Notes: generated by a model not told the origin, from the sequence alone. 64,000 bases of DNA from Muricauda sp. MAR_2010_75 (GCF_000745185.1 NZ_JQNJ01000001.1:1201501-1265500); one strand, 5' to 3'. Numbered from the stretch's first letter, positions 8,016-16,335 are shown. Made by a program: numbers and translations.

Positions 8016-8936
8016 TTACATTTTTCTTTGTCGGGCAACATCCATGACAGGATTCTTCGTCTTCACCCTCTTTTTGCCGGTTCCATCACCCGATTTCAAG
8101 TACTGCTGAAACCCTATTCCAGTGAACTCGTAAACTGTTCCGCTGGACACGTGGTACAGCTCAATAGTACTGTCATTTATAACGTATATTTCAAAATAAT
8201 CATTGCCCAAGTAGTCATAATCGAGTGTTAAAGTTTTCAGGGTAGCGTCATTGGCCACATCAAACACTTCATAATCACCTTCATAGTCCCATTGTAGATT
8301 TACCAATGGGGTTCCAGAAAGATCAATGGAAGATCTGAATGTACCTCCATTGGCATCAAAAAACTGCAGGAAATTCTCCTCATCGAACTCGTTTATAGCC
8401 CCCTCTTCACTCACATACGTTTTCTCCCAAACTTGATATTCCTGCAAGAAATAGTGAATGTTGTCATAAAAGACCAAATCATAATCAAAGGTGCTTCTTT
8501 GGTATCCTCTAAGCAAGTACGAAGTATCAGTGTTTGGGTCGTACAGCTCCAAGGTATTGTTGTTTACGGTATATACATCCAACAGCCAAAGTCCATCCAC
8601 ATCATGGTCCACTTCCACTGTTCCACTATAGGTTCCATAGGTCCCCACATCAATACCGGTGCCGTTGCCTGTTTTTCCGATACCTACCAAGTTATTGTTG
8701 GCATAGACCACACCTCGGTCAAAAGAAATGGTAAAGGCTCGTTGCAAAAAGGGAACTTCCCCATTTCCTTGGGTAGCATTAATATCGATGTACCAAAGAT
8801 CATACGATTCCAAAACCAAAGCGGTATTTATGGGAGACGCTTCTATATAATCGTCATCCACAATAACCTCGGTGTAACATGAACTCGCCAAAAAGCCTAT
8901 GAATAAAATTCCAAAAAGTAGTTTTCCATTTTTCAT
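8016..8936 (-). CDS. Conserved flavobacterial lipoprotein, function unknown
   Basis: A 306-residue lipoprotein from the ATG at 8936 (MKNGKLLFGILFIGFLASSC, lipobox ASS-C). The frame stays open for 92 more codons upstream, but that part overlaps the divergent gpsA gene and puts the signal peptide inside, so it is rejected. The mature protein is rich in Tyr, Asp and Asn and has repeated blocks such as ELYDPNTDTSYLLRGYQRSTFDYD and IELYHVSSGTVYEFTGIGFQQY, which look like two related beta domains. It ends in a basic tail (KKRVKTKNP...RQRKM). From memory similar proteins occur in many Flavobacteriia, sometimes mislabelled as nicotinate-nucleotide adenylyltransferase; no motif for that enzyme is present. 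Confidence 0.8.
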   Translation of the reverse strand: MKNGKLLFGILFIGFLASSCYTEVIVDDDYIEASPINTALVLESYDLWYIDINATQGNGEVPFLQRAFTISFDRGVVYANNNLVGIGKTGNGTGIDVGTYGTYSGTVEVDHDVDGLWLLDVYTVNNNTLELYDPNTDTSYLLRGYQRSTFDYDLVFYDNIHYFLQEYQVWEKTYVSEEGAINEFDEENFLQFFDANGGTFRSSIDLSGTPLVNLQWDYEGDYEVFDVANDATLKTLTLDYDYLGNDYFEIYVINDSTIELYHVSSGTVYEFTGIGFQQYLKSGDGTGKKRVKTKNPVMDVARQRKM

Positions 8937-9035
8937 AATCGAGGTTTTAATATTCACCTTGTATAATCCAAGCACCGTGCCAAAATTTATAACTTTTTGA
9001 TAATCAGTATTTAACAAAGGGAGTGATATATTTTT

Positions 9036-9043
9036 TAGCTTTG
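9036..9043 (+). promoter_or_regulatory. -7 promoter element for gpsA
   Basis: TAGCTTTG, an exact TAnnTTTG match, ends only 8 nt before the ATG at 9052 and 17 nt before the ATG at 9061. This implies a very short 5' leader and leaves the exact start open. Confidence 0.45.
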
Positions 9044-9051
9044 CGGACAAA

Positions 9052-10062
9052 ATGATGTGCATGGAAAACAAACTTAGGTTTGGTGTTTTTGGTGGAGGAA
9101 GCTGGGGAACGGCTCTGGTTAAAATGTTGTCGGAGAACATGGATACCGTTGGATGGTACATGCGGAATGAATCTGCCATTCGGCACATTTTAAAGGAAGG
9201 ACACAATCCCAACTACATCAGTTCAGTGGAGTTTGATGTGGAAAATTTGATTTTGAGCCATGACATCAACGAAATTGTGGAGGCTTCAGATGTGTTGATT
9301 TTTGCCATCCCGTCCGCTTTTTTGGATGCCGAGCTCAAAACCTTAACCGCTTCCCTTGAGAACAAGATTGTTTTTTCGGCCATTAAAGGGATTGTCCCCG
9401 AAACTGGGCTTATTGTTGGGGAACACTTTCATAACCATTACAACATCCCCTTTAAAAATATTGGGGTCATTACCGGGCCCTGTCATGCGGAGGAAGTTGC
9501 TTTGGAGCGCCTATCCTATCTCACTATTGCCTGTGCCGATGCCAGCAATGCCAAATTGGTGGCGCAAGCTTTGAAAAGTGATTACATCCGCACCAAAATT
9601 TCGGATGACATTATTGGTACCGAATATGCCGCCATGCTGAAAAACATTTATGCCATTGCTGCCGGTATTGCCCATGGTCTTGGGTATGGGGACAACTTCC
9701 AGAGTGTGTTGATGAGCAACGCCATACGTGAGATGAAGCGTTTTATTGATAAGGTCTATAAAATGAAACGGAACATCAACGCTTCGGCCTATTTGGGCGA
9801 TTTGTTGGTGACCGGCTATTCCACTTTTAGTAGAAACCGCTTGTTTGGCAATATGATTGGCAAAGGCTATACCGTAAAAAGCGCCATGATGGAAATGAAC
9901 ATGGTGGCCGAAGGGTATTATGCCACCAAAAGTGCCCATTTATTGATGGCCAAATTGGAGAAAAAATCCAAAACTCCCATCATCAATGCAGTGTACCAAA
10001 TACTCTACAAAGAAAAAAATCCAAAAAAGGTATTTGAAAAGTTGATAGATAAATTGGATTAA
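9052..10062 (+). CDS. gpsA: Glycerol-3-phosphate dehydrogenase [NAD(P)+]
   Basis: A 336-residue cytosolic enzyme that interconverts dihydroxyacetone phosphate and sn-glycerol 3-phosphate, supplying the backbone for phospholipids. The N-terminal Rossmann motif FGGGSWGTAL (about residues 13-22) binds NAD(P); GPCHAEEV and EYAAMLKNIYAIAAGIAHGLGYGDN carry the catalytic lysine and substrate-binding residues; EMNMVAEGYYATK is the usual C-terminal signature. Length is normal. Possible ATG starts are 9052, 9055 and 9061; the last gives the common MENKLRFGVFG opening. Its TAA overlaps the stop of the convergent glpD gene inside the tetranucleotide TTAA. Confidence 0.95.
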   Translation: MMCMENKLRFGVFGGGSWGTALVKMLSENMDTVGWYMRNESAIRHILKEGHNPNYISSVEFDVENLILSHDINEIVEASDVLIFAIPSAFLDAELKTLTASLENKIVFSAIKGIVPETGLIVGEHFHNHYNIPFKNIGVITGPCHAEEVALERLSYLTIACADASNAKLVAQALKSDYIRTKISDDIIGTEYAAMLKNIYAIAAGIAHGLGYGDNFQSVLMSNAIREMKRFIDKVYKMKRNINASAYLGDLLVTGYSTFSRNRLFGNMIGKGYTVKSAMMEMNMVAEGYYATKSAHLLMAKLEKKSKTPIINAVYQILYKEKNPKKVFEKLIDKLD

Positions 10063-11726
10063 CCCCTATCCAAAGAAAAATTGGAATGTTCTTTCAGCTG
10101 TGCATCCAATTCCTTGGAAAAGGCTTTCATTTCTTCCGCTGAATAGTTGTACGCTTTTTGGAACTCCTCAAAAACGGGTTTGTTATACTTCCTGACGCTA
10201 TCAATATCAAAATAAAGTCGGCCTGTGCGTCTAATAAAGAAATCCAACGGATGCAATGCCATCTCGTAGGCCATGGCAAATTGTGCCTCGGCCCTAATCA
10301 TCCGTTCATGCACATCGGAACCTGTAATCGCTGAATAATGTTCCAAAATAGTCTCGGTCTGTTTGCCATAGGTGGTCACCAAATACCAAGCATCGTATTC
10401 CATAAAACCGCTATCCTTTATACGATCAAAAAGTTGGGCAATATATTTTTTTACGTGCTTGAACTTTTTAAAGTCACTGCCGCACAAGGGTATCTTGTCC
10501 GTAGTACAGGGCTCCAATTCCAGACCGTGGTCTTCTTCCATGCTTCGCGCTATTCGGTTCACGGTTCGCTCCGCCATTTTTCGATAGCCTGTCAACTTTC
10601 CGCCAGCAATGCTTACCAGTCCGGTTTCGGAAGTAAAGATTTCATCCTTTCTGGAAAGTTCTGAGGCCGATTTTCCTTCTTCGTGAATCAAGGGACGTAA
10701 ACCTGCCCAAGAGGAAATAATGTCGTCCAATTCCAAATTAATTTCTGGGAACATATGGTTCACGGCCGATATCAAATAAATGGCATCGGCTATATCAGTG
10801 GTCACATGGTCTTTATCCAAATTGAAGTTGGTGTCCGTGGTACCAATATACGTTATCTTACCCCTGGGAATTGCAAACATCATCCTACCATCCGGAATAT
10901 CAAAATAGACTGATTGTTGCACGGGCAATTTTTCCTTTGGAAAGACCAAATGGACGCCTTTTGTCAAGTGCAGCCGTTTACCTCTTTTGGAATGATTGAT
11001 AGATCGAAGCTCGTCTACCCATGACCCCGCTGCATTGATCACATATTTTGAAGAAACGTTGAACTCATCACCAAACACCTCATCCTTAAATCGCACCCCT
11101 GCCACTCGTTCATTCCCATACACAAAATCGGTGACTTTGGCATAGTTTAGGACCTGTGCTCCAAACTGAAGGCTTGTCTTGATGTTTTCAAGTGTGAGTC
11201 GGGCATCATCCGTTCGGTATTCGGCATAATAGCCCGCTCCGTTCAATATTTTCTTGGGCAGCAGCGGTTCCAATTTCAAAGCTTCCTTTTTCTCCAACAT
11301 CTGCCGTTTATCATCCCCGGAAACTTGGGCCAAAATATCGTACACTTTTAGTCCGATGGAGGTAAGCCATTTTCCGTAGGAACCACCTTCAATCAAGGGC
11401 AACAACATTTTTTCAGGAATGACCAGATGGGGTGCCAATTTGTGCACAATGGCTCTTTCGGAGCCCACTTCCTTCACCAACCAAAAATCGAACTGTTTTA
11501 GGTATCGGAGCCCACCATGAATCAGTTTGGTGGATTTGCTACTGGTGCCCGAAGCAAAATCACCCTTTTCCAACAACAAAACCTTGAGACCTCGCGACGA
11601 GGCATCCAGAGCAATGCCTGCTCCGGTGATTCCTCCCCCAATGACCACAAGGTCAAATTTCTCCTTTGCAATCTTTTGAAGGGTCTCTTTTCGGTTTAGG
11701 TTTGAAAAAGAAATGTTCCCGTCCAT
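10059..11726 (-). CDS. glpD: FAD-dependent glycerol-3-phosphate dehydrogenase
   Basis: A 555-residue membrane-associated enzyme that oxidises glycerol 3-phosphate to dihydroxyacetone phosphate and passes electrons to quinone. The FAD-binding motif DLVVIGGGITGAGIALDASSRG sits at residues about 25-46, followed by LLEKGDFASGTSSKSTKLIHGGLRYL, the GlpD/GlpA signature. SWAGLRPLI and SIAGGKLTGYRKMAE mark the second half; the C-terminal helical DAO_C domain follows (MALHPLDFFIRRTGRLYF). It faces gpsA, which makes the same metabolite in the reverse sense, so the pair controls the glycerol-3-phosphate pool. It is 6 nt downstream of a small ABM gene and probably co-transcribed. Confidence 0.95.
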   Translation of the reverse strand: MDGNISFSNLNRKETLQKIAKEKFDLVVIGGGITGAGIALDASSRGLKVLLLEKGDFASGTSSKSTKLIHGGLRYLKQFDFWLVKEVGSERAIVHKLAPHLVIPEKMLLPLIEGGSYGKWLTSIGLKVYDILAQVSGDDKRQMLEKKEALKLEPLLPKKILNGAGYYAEYRTDDARLTLENIKTSLQFGAQVLNYAKVTDFVYGNERVAGVRFKDEVFGDEFNVSSKYVINAAGSWVDELRSINHSKRGKRLHLTKGVHLVFPKEKLPVQQSVYFDIPDGRMMFAIPRGKITYIGTTDTNFNLDKDHVTTDIADAIYLISAVNHMFPEINLELDDIISSWAGLRPLIHEEGKSASELSRKDEIFTSETGLVSIAGGKLTGYRKMAERTVNRIARSMEEDHGLELEPCTTDKIPLCGSDFKKFKHVKKYIAQLFDRIKDSGFMEYDAWYLVTTYGKQTETILEHYSAITGSDVHERMIRAEAQFAMAYEMALHPLDFFIRRTGRLYFDIDSVRKYNKPVFEEFQKAYNYSAEEMKAFSKELDAQLKEHSNFSLDRG

Positions 11727-11732
11727 ACTTTT

Positions 11733-12041
11733 CTATTTGGTGAATTCATATTCGCGTTCCACTTTGCAGATTCGGACCTTATACCACGAATACCATTTTT
11801 TAATGCCATTTTTTTGTGCCTCTCTGTGGTCCATGTTGGCTTTCCAGTTGGCAATGGCCTCCAAGTTCTCCCAGTAGCTTATGGTGACCCCCAATCCGTC
11901 CCTGGCGCTTTCAAAATCCAAAAAGCCCGGTTGTTGCCTTGCCAATTGTTCCATTTCAGCGGCCATTTGGCCGTAACCATTGTCGCCATCAGTTCGCGTA
12001 CTGGTGAAAATGACGGCATAATACGGTTTTTGTAGCTCCAT
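11733..12041 (-). CDS. Antibiotic biosynthesis monooxygenase (ABM)-domain protein
   Basis: A 102-residue protein with the dimeric alpha/beta-barrel ABM fold: YYAVIFTSTRTD strand, MAAEMEQLARQQPGFLDFESARDGLGVTISYWENLEAIANWKANMDH, which is the YgiN/COG2329 pattern ending in the W-x-x-H-x-x-A motif (DHREAQKNG). Members range from quinol monooxygenases to haem-related enzymes and many of unknown role; no cofactor site is obvious. It lies 1 nt after the hypothetical gene upstream and 6 nt before glpD, so these three minus-strand genes likely form one transcript. Confidence 0.85.
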   Translation of the reverse strand: MELQKPYYAVIFTSTRTDGDNGYGQMAAEMEQLARQQPGFLDFESARDGLGVTISYWENLEAIANWKANMDHREAQKNGIKKWYSWYKVRICKVEREYEFTK

Positions 12042-12042
12042 A

Positions 12043-12399
12043 TTAATTAATGTATTCCTTTTCCAGAAAATAATTTACCACGGCTTCCTTCATCAAAACC
12101 GTTTGCTCGCCCGCTTTTAAGGGAGGCAATTGCTCTTTTATCTTGTAATGGGGCCAACCTTCATCATCAAAAAAATCAAAATTGTAATAGCCATACGGTT
12201 CCAACAGCCTGCAAATGGCAATATGCATTAGATTGATTTTTTCATCCTTTTTGAAGTTTCTGTGAAAATTGCCCAGTTCCTGGACCCCAACCAAATAAAT
12301 GATACCATCCATTTCCAAAGGGTCACCATCGGAAAACTGTGCGGACAATTTTTCCACCAAAAGTTCCCACCGTTCCTTTAATTTTTCGTCCCTAGCCAT
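12043..12399 (-). CDS. Conserved hypothetical protein
   Basis: Not recognised as a named family. The product from the ATG at 12399 is 118 residues, soluble and slightly acidic, with a helical N-terminus (DEKLKERWELLVEKLSAQF) and a central segment MDGIIYLVGVQELG followed by KINLMHIAICRLLEPYGYYNFDFFDDEGWPHY. The frame opens upstream to 12432, but an exact -7 promoter element at 12417-12424 lies inside that extension, so the shorter start is chosen. No transmembrane segment or catalytic motif is visible. It is first in a likely operon with the ABM gene and glpD and is divergent from the cvpA-like gene. Confidence 0.75.
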   Translation of the reverse strand: MARDEKLKERWELLVEKLSAQFSDGDPLEMDGIIYLVGVQELGNFHRNFKKDEKINLMHIAICRLLEPYGYYNFDFFDDEGWPHYKIKEQLPPLKAGEQTVLMKEAVVNYFLEKEYIN

Positions 12400-12416
12400 G
12401 TTCTTGATAAGAATTC

Positions 12417-12424
12417 CAAAGGTA
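12417..12424 (-). promoter_or_regulatory. -7 promoter element, minus strand
   Basis: Minus-strand TACCTTTG, exact TAnnTTTG, 17 nt upstream of the ATG at 12399. It decides against the longer start at 12432. It lies 13 nt from an oppositely oriented -7 element. Confidence 0.5.
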
Positions 12425-12437
12425 CAAATCAATATTC

Positions 12438-12445
12438 TATATTTG
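12438..12445 (+). promoter_or_regulatory. -7 promoter element for the cvpA-like gene
   Basis: TATATTTG, exact TAnnTTTG, 13 nt before the ATG at 12459. Together with the minus-strand element at 12417-12424 it forms a tight divergent promoter pair. Confidence 0.5.
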
Positions 12446-12458
12446 TTAAAACCCGTTT

Positions 12459-12983
12459 ATGAGCTTTTTAGATATTGTTTTGGGAATTCTATTGGTCTGG
12501 GGACTGTACAAAGGCCTAAAAAATGGGCTTTTTGTGGAAATTGCCTCCTTGGCGGCCCTAATTGCCGGGATTTACGGCGCCATACATTTTTCTTATATCA
12601 CTGGAGATTATCTCTCGGAACGATTAAACTGGAGCGACCAATACATTAAAATTACCGCTTTTCTTATCACTTTTTTTGGTATTATCCTGCTTGTGAATTT
12701 TGCCGGGAAATTCTTGACCAAAATTGCCGATTTTGCCATGCTCGGACTTTTGAACAAGATTGCAGGCGGTATTTTTGGGGCACTCAAGGTGGCCATCATC
12801 TTAGGTGCCATGCTCATTTTTTTTGAACGACTTGCCACACCTCTGAACCTCATCAACGAAGAGACCAAAAAGGAGTCTGTCTTCTACGAGCCCTTAAGGG
12901 AAATTGGGGCGTTTGTTTTTGCCCTGGCACTCGAAGAGGAAGAAGAACAAAATCCTCCGCCCTCAAATATGGAGGTCATATAA
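12459..12983 (+). CDS. CvpA-family membrane protein
   Basis: A 174-residue inner-membrane protein of the CvpA family. It begins SFLDIVLGILLVWGLYKGLKNGLFVEIASLAALIAGIYGA, matching the family start in which the first helix is followed by a GxxxGxxxE/Q turn. Four hydrophobic segments are visible (about residues 4-20, 25-45, 65-85, 100-122). The C-terminal tail is acidic (LEEEEEQ). CvpA was named for colicin V production in E. coli but is more widely linked to envelope homeostasis and bile or antimicrobial stress. It is monocistronic here, with a divergent promoter shared with the hypothetical gene on the other strand. Confidence 0.88.
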   Translation: MSFLDIVLGILLVWGLYKGLKNGLFVEIASLAALIAGIYGAIHFSYITGDYLSERLNWSDQYIKITAFLITFFGIILLVNFAGKFLTKIADFAMLGLLNKIAGGIFGALKVAIILGAMLIFFERLATPLNLINEETKKESVFYEPLREIGAFVFALALEEEEEQNPPPSNMEVI

Positions 12984-13171
12984 AGTGTGCGTTTTTTCCG
13001 ATGAACGTATTCTCACCGTATTAAGAAGTATGTATTGACCTCCTACTCATGCAATTCAACGTAAGAATTTGCCTTCCATGGACATTATGCGGTCAAGGTA
13101 GACTCCTCCACTAGATTAGCCATCAGAACACTTGGGATTGTTAGAACCGGTCCCTGAAAGTACCCCGAAAG
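12984..13171. other. 188-nt intergenic region, no clear feature
   Basis: Between the cvpA-like gene and the CAP-domain lipoprotein. I see no ORF longer than about 10 codons that looks real, no strong hairpin and no exact TAnnTTTG element. The promoter of the CAP gene should lie here but cannot be pinned. Confidence 0.4.
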
Positions 13172-13681
13172 ATGAAAAAATTATTTGGCACATTATTGGC
13201 CGTTGGCCTAGCGTTGGTTGTTAGTATGTGCAGTACAACAACCATTGAAGAAGAACAAGACTATACCGAAGCCCAGTTGGGAAATGAAAAAGTTACCGTT
13301 GACCCTGTTTCAATGGAGGAGGAGCTTTTGGATTTGGTGAACGACCATAGGGTTTCCATTGGAAAAATTGTACTACAAGATAGTCAGTCTTCCTATAAAT
13401 ATGCCGAAGAGCATAACCAATACATGATTTCCCATAATAAATTAAGCCATGATAATTTTGAGGACAGGGCAACCCAAATAGCGGCAGAAACCAATGCTGT
13501 GAGTGTTTCGGAGAATGTGGCCCGGTATTATTCCTCAGCGGAAATAATATTGCAAGCCTGGCTCAACAGTAGCTCACACAGAGCGGCAATGGAAGGGGAT
13601 TTTACCCATACCACCCTCAGCGTACAATTGGACAAAGATGGCAGACCCTATTACACGCAGATATTCCTGAAAGTGGAATAG
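13172..13681 (+). CDS. CAP/SCP-domain lipoprotein
   Basis: A 169-residue lipoprotein (lipobox VSM-C at Cys20) with a CAP (SCP/PR1-like, YkwD-type) domain. The domain begins MEEELLDLVNDHRVSIGKI, then HNQYMISHNKLSHDNFEDR, SENVARYY and AWLNSSSHRAAMEGDFTHTTLSV: these supply the His and Glu residues that line the usual CAP cavity (His in HNKLSHDNF, Glu in SENV, His in SSSHRA). Bacterial CAP proteins are exported and of mostly unknown function; some bind lipids or act on the cell wall. It is a single gene followed by a strong terminator at 13712. Confidence 0.88.
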   Translation: MKKLFGTLLAVGLALVVSMCSTTTIEEEQDYTEAQLGNEKVTVDPVSMEEELLDLVNDHRVSIGKIVLQDSQSSYKYAEEHNQYMISHNKLSHDNFEDRATQIAAETNAVSVSENVARYYSSAEIILQAWLNSSSHRAAMEGDFTHTTLSVQLDKDGRPYYTQIFLKVE

Positions 13682-13711
13682 CACACCAGACACATTTATT
13701 TACATTCGTGA

Positions 13712-13745
13712 AATAGCCCCAGCAAACTGGGGCTATTCTTTTTGC
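13712..13745 (+). terminator. Intrinsic terminator after the CAP gene
   Basis: Perfect 11-bp stem (AATAGCCCCAG 13712-13722 with CTGGGGCTATT 13727-13737), loop CAAA, followed by CTTTTTG. It lies 30 nt downstream of the CAP stop and 60 nt ahead of haaO. Confidence 0.9.
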
Positions 13746-13797
13746 AAAATCTATGTTTCCACAAAGGTTTTTTTTACCTTTCGTAAAAGATTGGATT

Positions 13798-14340
13798 ATG
13801 GCGATACAGGCACCTTTTAACCTGAACAAATGGATTGAGGAAAATCGGGATACCCTAAAACCCCCGGTTGGCAACAGAAACTTATACAAGGATGCCGACG
13901 ATTATATTGTTATGATCGTTGCCGGCCCCAATGCCCGAAAAGACTATCACTACAACGAAACGGAAGAGCTTTTTTATCAATTGGAAGGGAATATTGAGGT
14001 CCATATTCAAGAGGATGGCAAAAAAAGGACCATGAAATTGGGTCCTGGTGATATGTACCTACATCCGGCAAAAGTTCCCCACTCCCCGGCTCGCCAAGAA
14101 GGCTCCATTGGCCTAGTGGTGGAACGAAAACGAGCGGACATGAAAGTGGATGATGGCTTGTTGTGGTTCTGTGACAATTGCAACCATAAACTTTACGAAG
14201 TGTATTTCACTTTGAATGATATTGAAAAGGATTTTCTGGGCCATTTTAAACACTTCTATGGTTCTGAAGAATTACGTACCTGTGACAATTGTGGAACAGT
14301 GATGCCCGTAGATGAACGCTTTATGGCCAAAGACGAATGA
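13798..14340 (+). CDS. haaO: 3-hydroxyanthranilate 3,4-dioxygenase
   Basis: A 180-residue Fe(II) cupin enzyme that opens the ring of 3-hydroxyanthranilate to the precursor of quinolinate, in the kynurenine route from tryptophan to NAD or onward catabolism. The iron ligands His51, Glu57 and His95 are present (DYHYNETEELFYQ; HPAKVPHSP), at the same numbers as in well-studied bacterial enzymes. The C-terminal rubredoxin-like site is intact, with two CxxC pairs at residues 125/128 and 162/165. The ATG at 13798 is chosen because MAIQAPFNL is the family start; the 15 extra codons upstream are not family-like. It overlaps the DUF1304 gene by 4 nt. Other kynurenine-route genes are not in the window. 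Confidence 0.95.
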   Translation: MAIQAPFNLNKWIEENRDTLKPPVGNRNLYKDADDYIVMIVAGPNARKDYHYNETEELFYQLEGNIEVHIQEDGKKRTMKLGPGDMYLHPAKVPHSPARQEGSIGLVVERKRADMKVDDGLLWFCDNCNHKLYEVYFTLNDIEKDFLGHFKHFYGSEELRTCDNCGTVMPVDERFMAKDE

Positions 14341-14711
14341 TGCTTCTCCTAGCTAAAATAATAGTAATCATTGTGGCCTTGCTCCACCTCTATTTTCTTT
14401 GGTTGGAGATGTTCGCATGGACCACAAAGGCCAAAAAAGTGTTTCGACAATTTCCCGAGCATTTGTTTGAACCCACAAAAACCCTTGCCGCCAACCAAGG
14501 CTTGTACAATGGCTTTTTGTCCGCGGGATTGATATGGTCATTGCTCATCCAAGATGCCAAATGGCAGATGTATGTAGCACTTTTCTTTTTGGGATGTGTT
14601 GCCGTTGCCGGCATTTATGGTGCTGCTACAGCCTCAAAAAAAATCTTTGTGGTACAGGGGCTTCCTGCCTTGATCGGGATTGCATTGCTTCTCCTCCACC
14701 TTTTCCTCTAA
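14337..14711 (+). CDS. DUF1304 family membrane protein
   Basis: A 124-residue integral membrane protein with four predicted helices. It carries the family pattern LHLYFLWLEMFAWTT near the start, a short conserved KVF...FPEHLF segment, and LAANQGLYNGFLSAGLIWSL (about residues 50-69), then the third and fourth helices. DUF1304 proteins are small inner-membrane proteins without a known activity. The start overlaps the haaO stop as ATGA, so translation is coupled to haaO. Two adjacent ATGs (14337 and 14340) are possible starts. Confidence 0.9.
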   Translation: MMLLLAKIIVIIVALLHLYFLWLEMFAWTTKAKKVFRQFPEHLFEPTKTLAANQGLYNGFLSAGLIWSLLIQDAKWQMYVALFFLGCVAVAGIYGAATASKKIFVVQGLPALIGIALLLLHLFL

Positions 14712-14748
14712 AACACATTATCCCATCAGGATTATTTGTAATTTTGAA

Positions 14749-14756
14749 AAAATATA
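14749..14756 (+). promoter_or_regulatory. -7 promoter element for the ALDH gene
   Basis: TAATTTTG, exact TAnnTTTG, 25 nt before the ATG at 14782. It suggests the aldehyde dehydrogenase can be transcribed on its own in addition to any read-through from haaO. Confidence 0.45.
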
Positions 14757-14781
14757 ACAATTCACGTTTAAAAAGTTATAA

Positions 14782-16335
14782 ATGTTAGGAACTGCTATTG
14801 ATTTTGGAATGGATAAAGCCCTAAAACAACTTGGGCTCACAGAAATAAATAATGGAACATCCACGGGAAAAGACTGGTTTTCCAACGGTGAAATCATCGA
14901 ATCCTATTCACCCGTTGATGGCTCTCTTATTGGAAAAGTAAAAGCTACCACCCGGGAAGATTACGAAAAAGTCATCAGCACTGCACAAAAGGGCTTTAAA
15001 AGCTGGAGAACAATGCCGGCTCCACAACGCGGTGAAATTGTTCGAAAGTTTAATGACGAACTCCGCCGTTTAAAAGAACCGCTGGGCAAATTGGTATCTT
15101 ACGAAATGGGAAAAAGCTACCAAGAAGGTTTGGGCGAAGTGCAAGAAATGATTGATATCTGTGACTTTGCCGTGGGCTTATCCCGTCAATTGCACGGGCT
15201 CACCATGCACAGCGAACGTCCTGGCCACCGTATGTACGAACAATACCACCCACTTGGTGTTGTGGGTATCATTTCTGCCTTTAACTTCCCAGTAGCCGTT
15301 TGGTCTTGGAATACTGCACTGGCATGGGTCTGCGGTGATGCCTGCATTTGGAAAGGATCAGAAAAAACCCCTATGACCTCTGTGGCTTGTCAAAATATTG
15401 CAGCTAGGATTTTCACTGAAAATGGTGTCCCAGAAGGAATTTCTTGTTTGATTACGGGAGATTACACCGTAGGTGAATTTATGACCAAAGATGAGCGCAT
15501 TCCGTTGATTTCGGCTACGGGATCTACCCGAATGGGAAAAATTGTGGCCAAAACAGTAGGCGAGCGCCTAGGAAAGTCACTTTTGGAGCTTGGTGGAAAC
15601 AACGCCATAATTGTCACCCCTGATGCCAATATTAAAAACACCGTTATTGGGGCCGTCTTTGGAGCGGTGGGTACGTGTGGACAACGGTGCACCTCAACCC
15701 GAAGACTAATTGTTCATGAAGATGTATACGACAAAGTAAAAAATGCCATTGTCAACGCCTATCAACAAATACGAATTGGAAATCCTTTGGATGAAAACAA
15801 CCATGTTGGGCCGCTGATTGATAAGGACGCTGTAAAAAACTATTTGAGTGCCCTGGAAAAAGTTAAGGCTGAAGGTGGAAACATCTTGGTTGAAGGCGGT
15901 GTGCTTGAAGGTGAGGGTTATGAAAGTGGCTGTTATGTAAAACCTGCCATTGCAGAAGCCGAAAATCATTATGAGATTGTTCAACATGAAACCTTTGCCC
16001 CTGTACTTTACCTCTTAAAATATAGTGGTGATCTACAAAATGCTTTGGATATGCAAAACGGTGTTAGACAAGGTCTTTCATCGGCCATAATGACCAACAA
16101 CCTACGTGAGGCTGAACGTTTTCTTTCGGTAGAAGGTTCGGATTGTGGTATTGCCAATGTAAATATCGGAACATCGGGTGCGGAGATTGGTGGTGCCTTT
16201 GGCGGGGAAAAAGAAACCGGTGGAGGTCGCGAAAGTGGTTCAGACGCATGGAAAATCTACATGCGAAGACAGACCAATACCATTAACTACACTACCGAAT
16301 TACCTTTGGCACAAGGAATAAAATTTGATCTTTAA
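14782..16335 (+). CDS. ALDH7-type aldehyde dehydrogenase (alpha-aminoadipic semialdehyde dehydrogenase-like)
   Basis: A 517-residue NAD(P)-dependent aldehyde dehydrogenase of the ALDH7/antiquitin group, which oxidises alpha-aminoadipic semialdehyde in lysine breakdown and also acts on betaine aldehyde and lipid aldehydes. Catalytic Cys303 lies in GTCGQRCTSTRR and the general base Glu269 in LLELGGNNA. ISAFNFPVAVWSWN and the C-terminal GGAFGGEKETGGGRESGSDAWK are group-specific. It lies 70 nt after haaO-DUF1304 on the same strand; a role for it with aldehydes from the kynurenine route is possible but the ALDH7 type points to lysine. A perfect terminator follows. Confidence 0.9.
   Translation: MLGTAIDFGMDKALKQLGLTEINNGTSTGKDWFSNGEIIESYSPVDGSLIGKVKATTREDYEKVISTAQKGFKSWRTMPAPQRGEIVRKFNDELRRLKEPLGKLVSYEMGKSYQEGLGEVQEMIDICDFAVGLSRQLHGLTMHSERPGHRMYEQYHPLGVVGIISAFNFPVAVWSWNTALAWVCGDACIWKGSEKTPMTSVACQNIAARIFTENGVPEGISCLITGDYTVGEFMTKDERIPLISATGSTRMGKIVAKTVGERLGKSLLELGGNNAIIVTPDANIKNTVIGAVFGAVGTCGQRCTSTRRLIVHEDVYDKVKNAIVNAYQQIRIGNPLDENNHVGPLIDKDAVKNYLSALEKVKAEGGNILVEGGVLEGEGYESGCYVKPAIAEAENHYEIVQHETFAPVLYLLKYSGDLQNALDMQNGVRQGLSSAIMTNNLREAERFLSVEGSDCGIANVNIGTSGAEIGGAFGGEKETGGGRESGSDAWKIYMRRQTNTINYTTELPLAQGIKFDL

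Noticed and set aside
8937..9212. N-terminal extension of the minus-strand lipoprotein (398-residue frame)
   Set aside because: It overlaps gpsA and would bury the lipoprotein signal peptide; the start at 8936 gives a normal lipobox.
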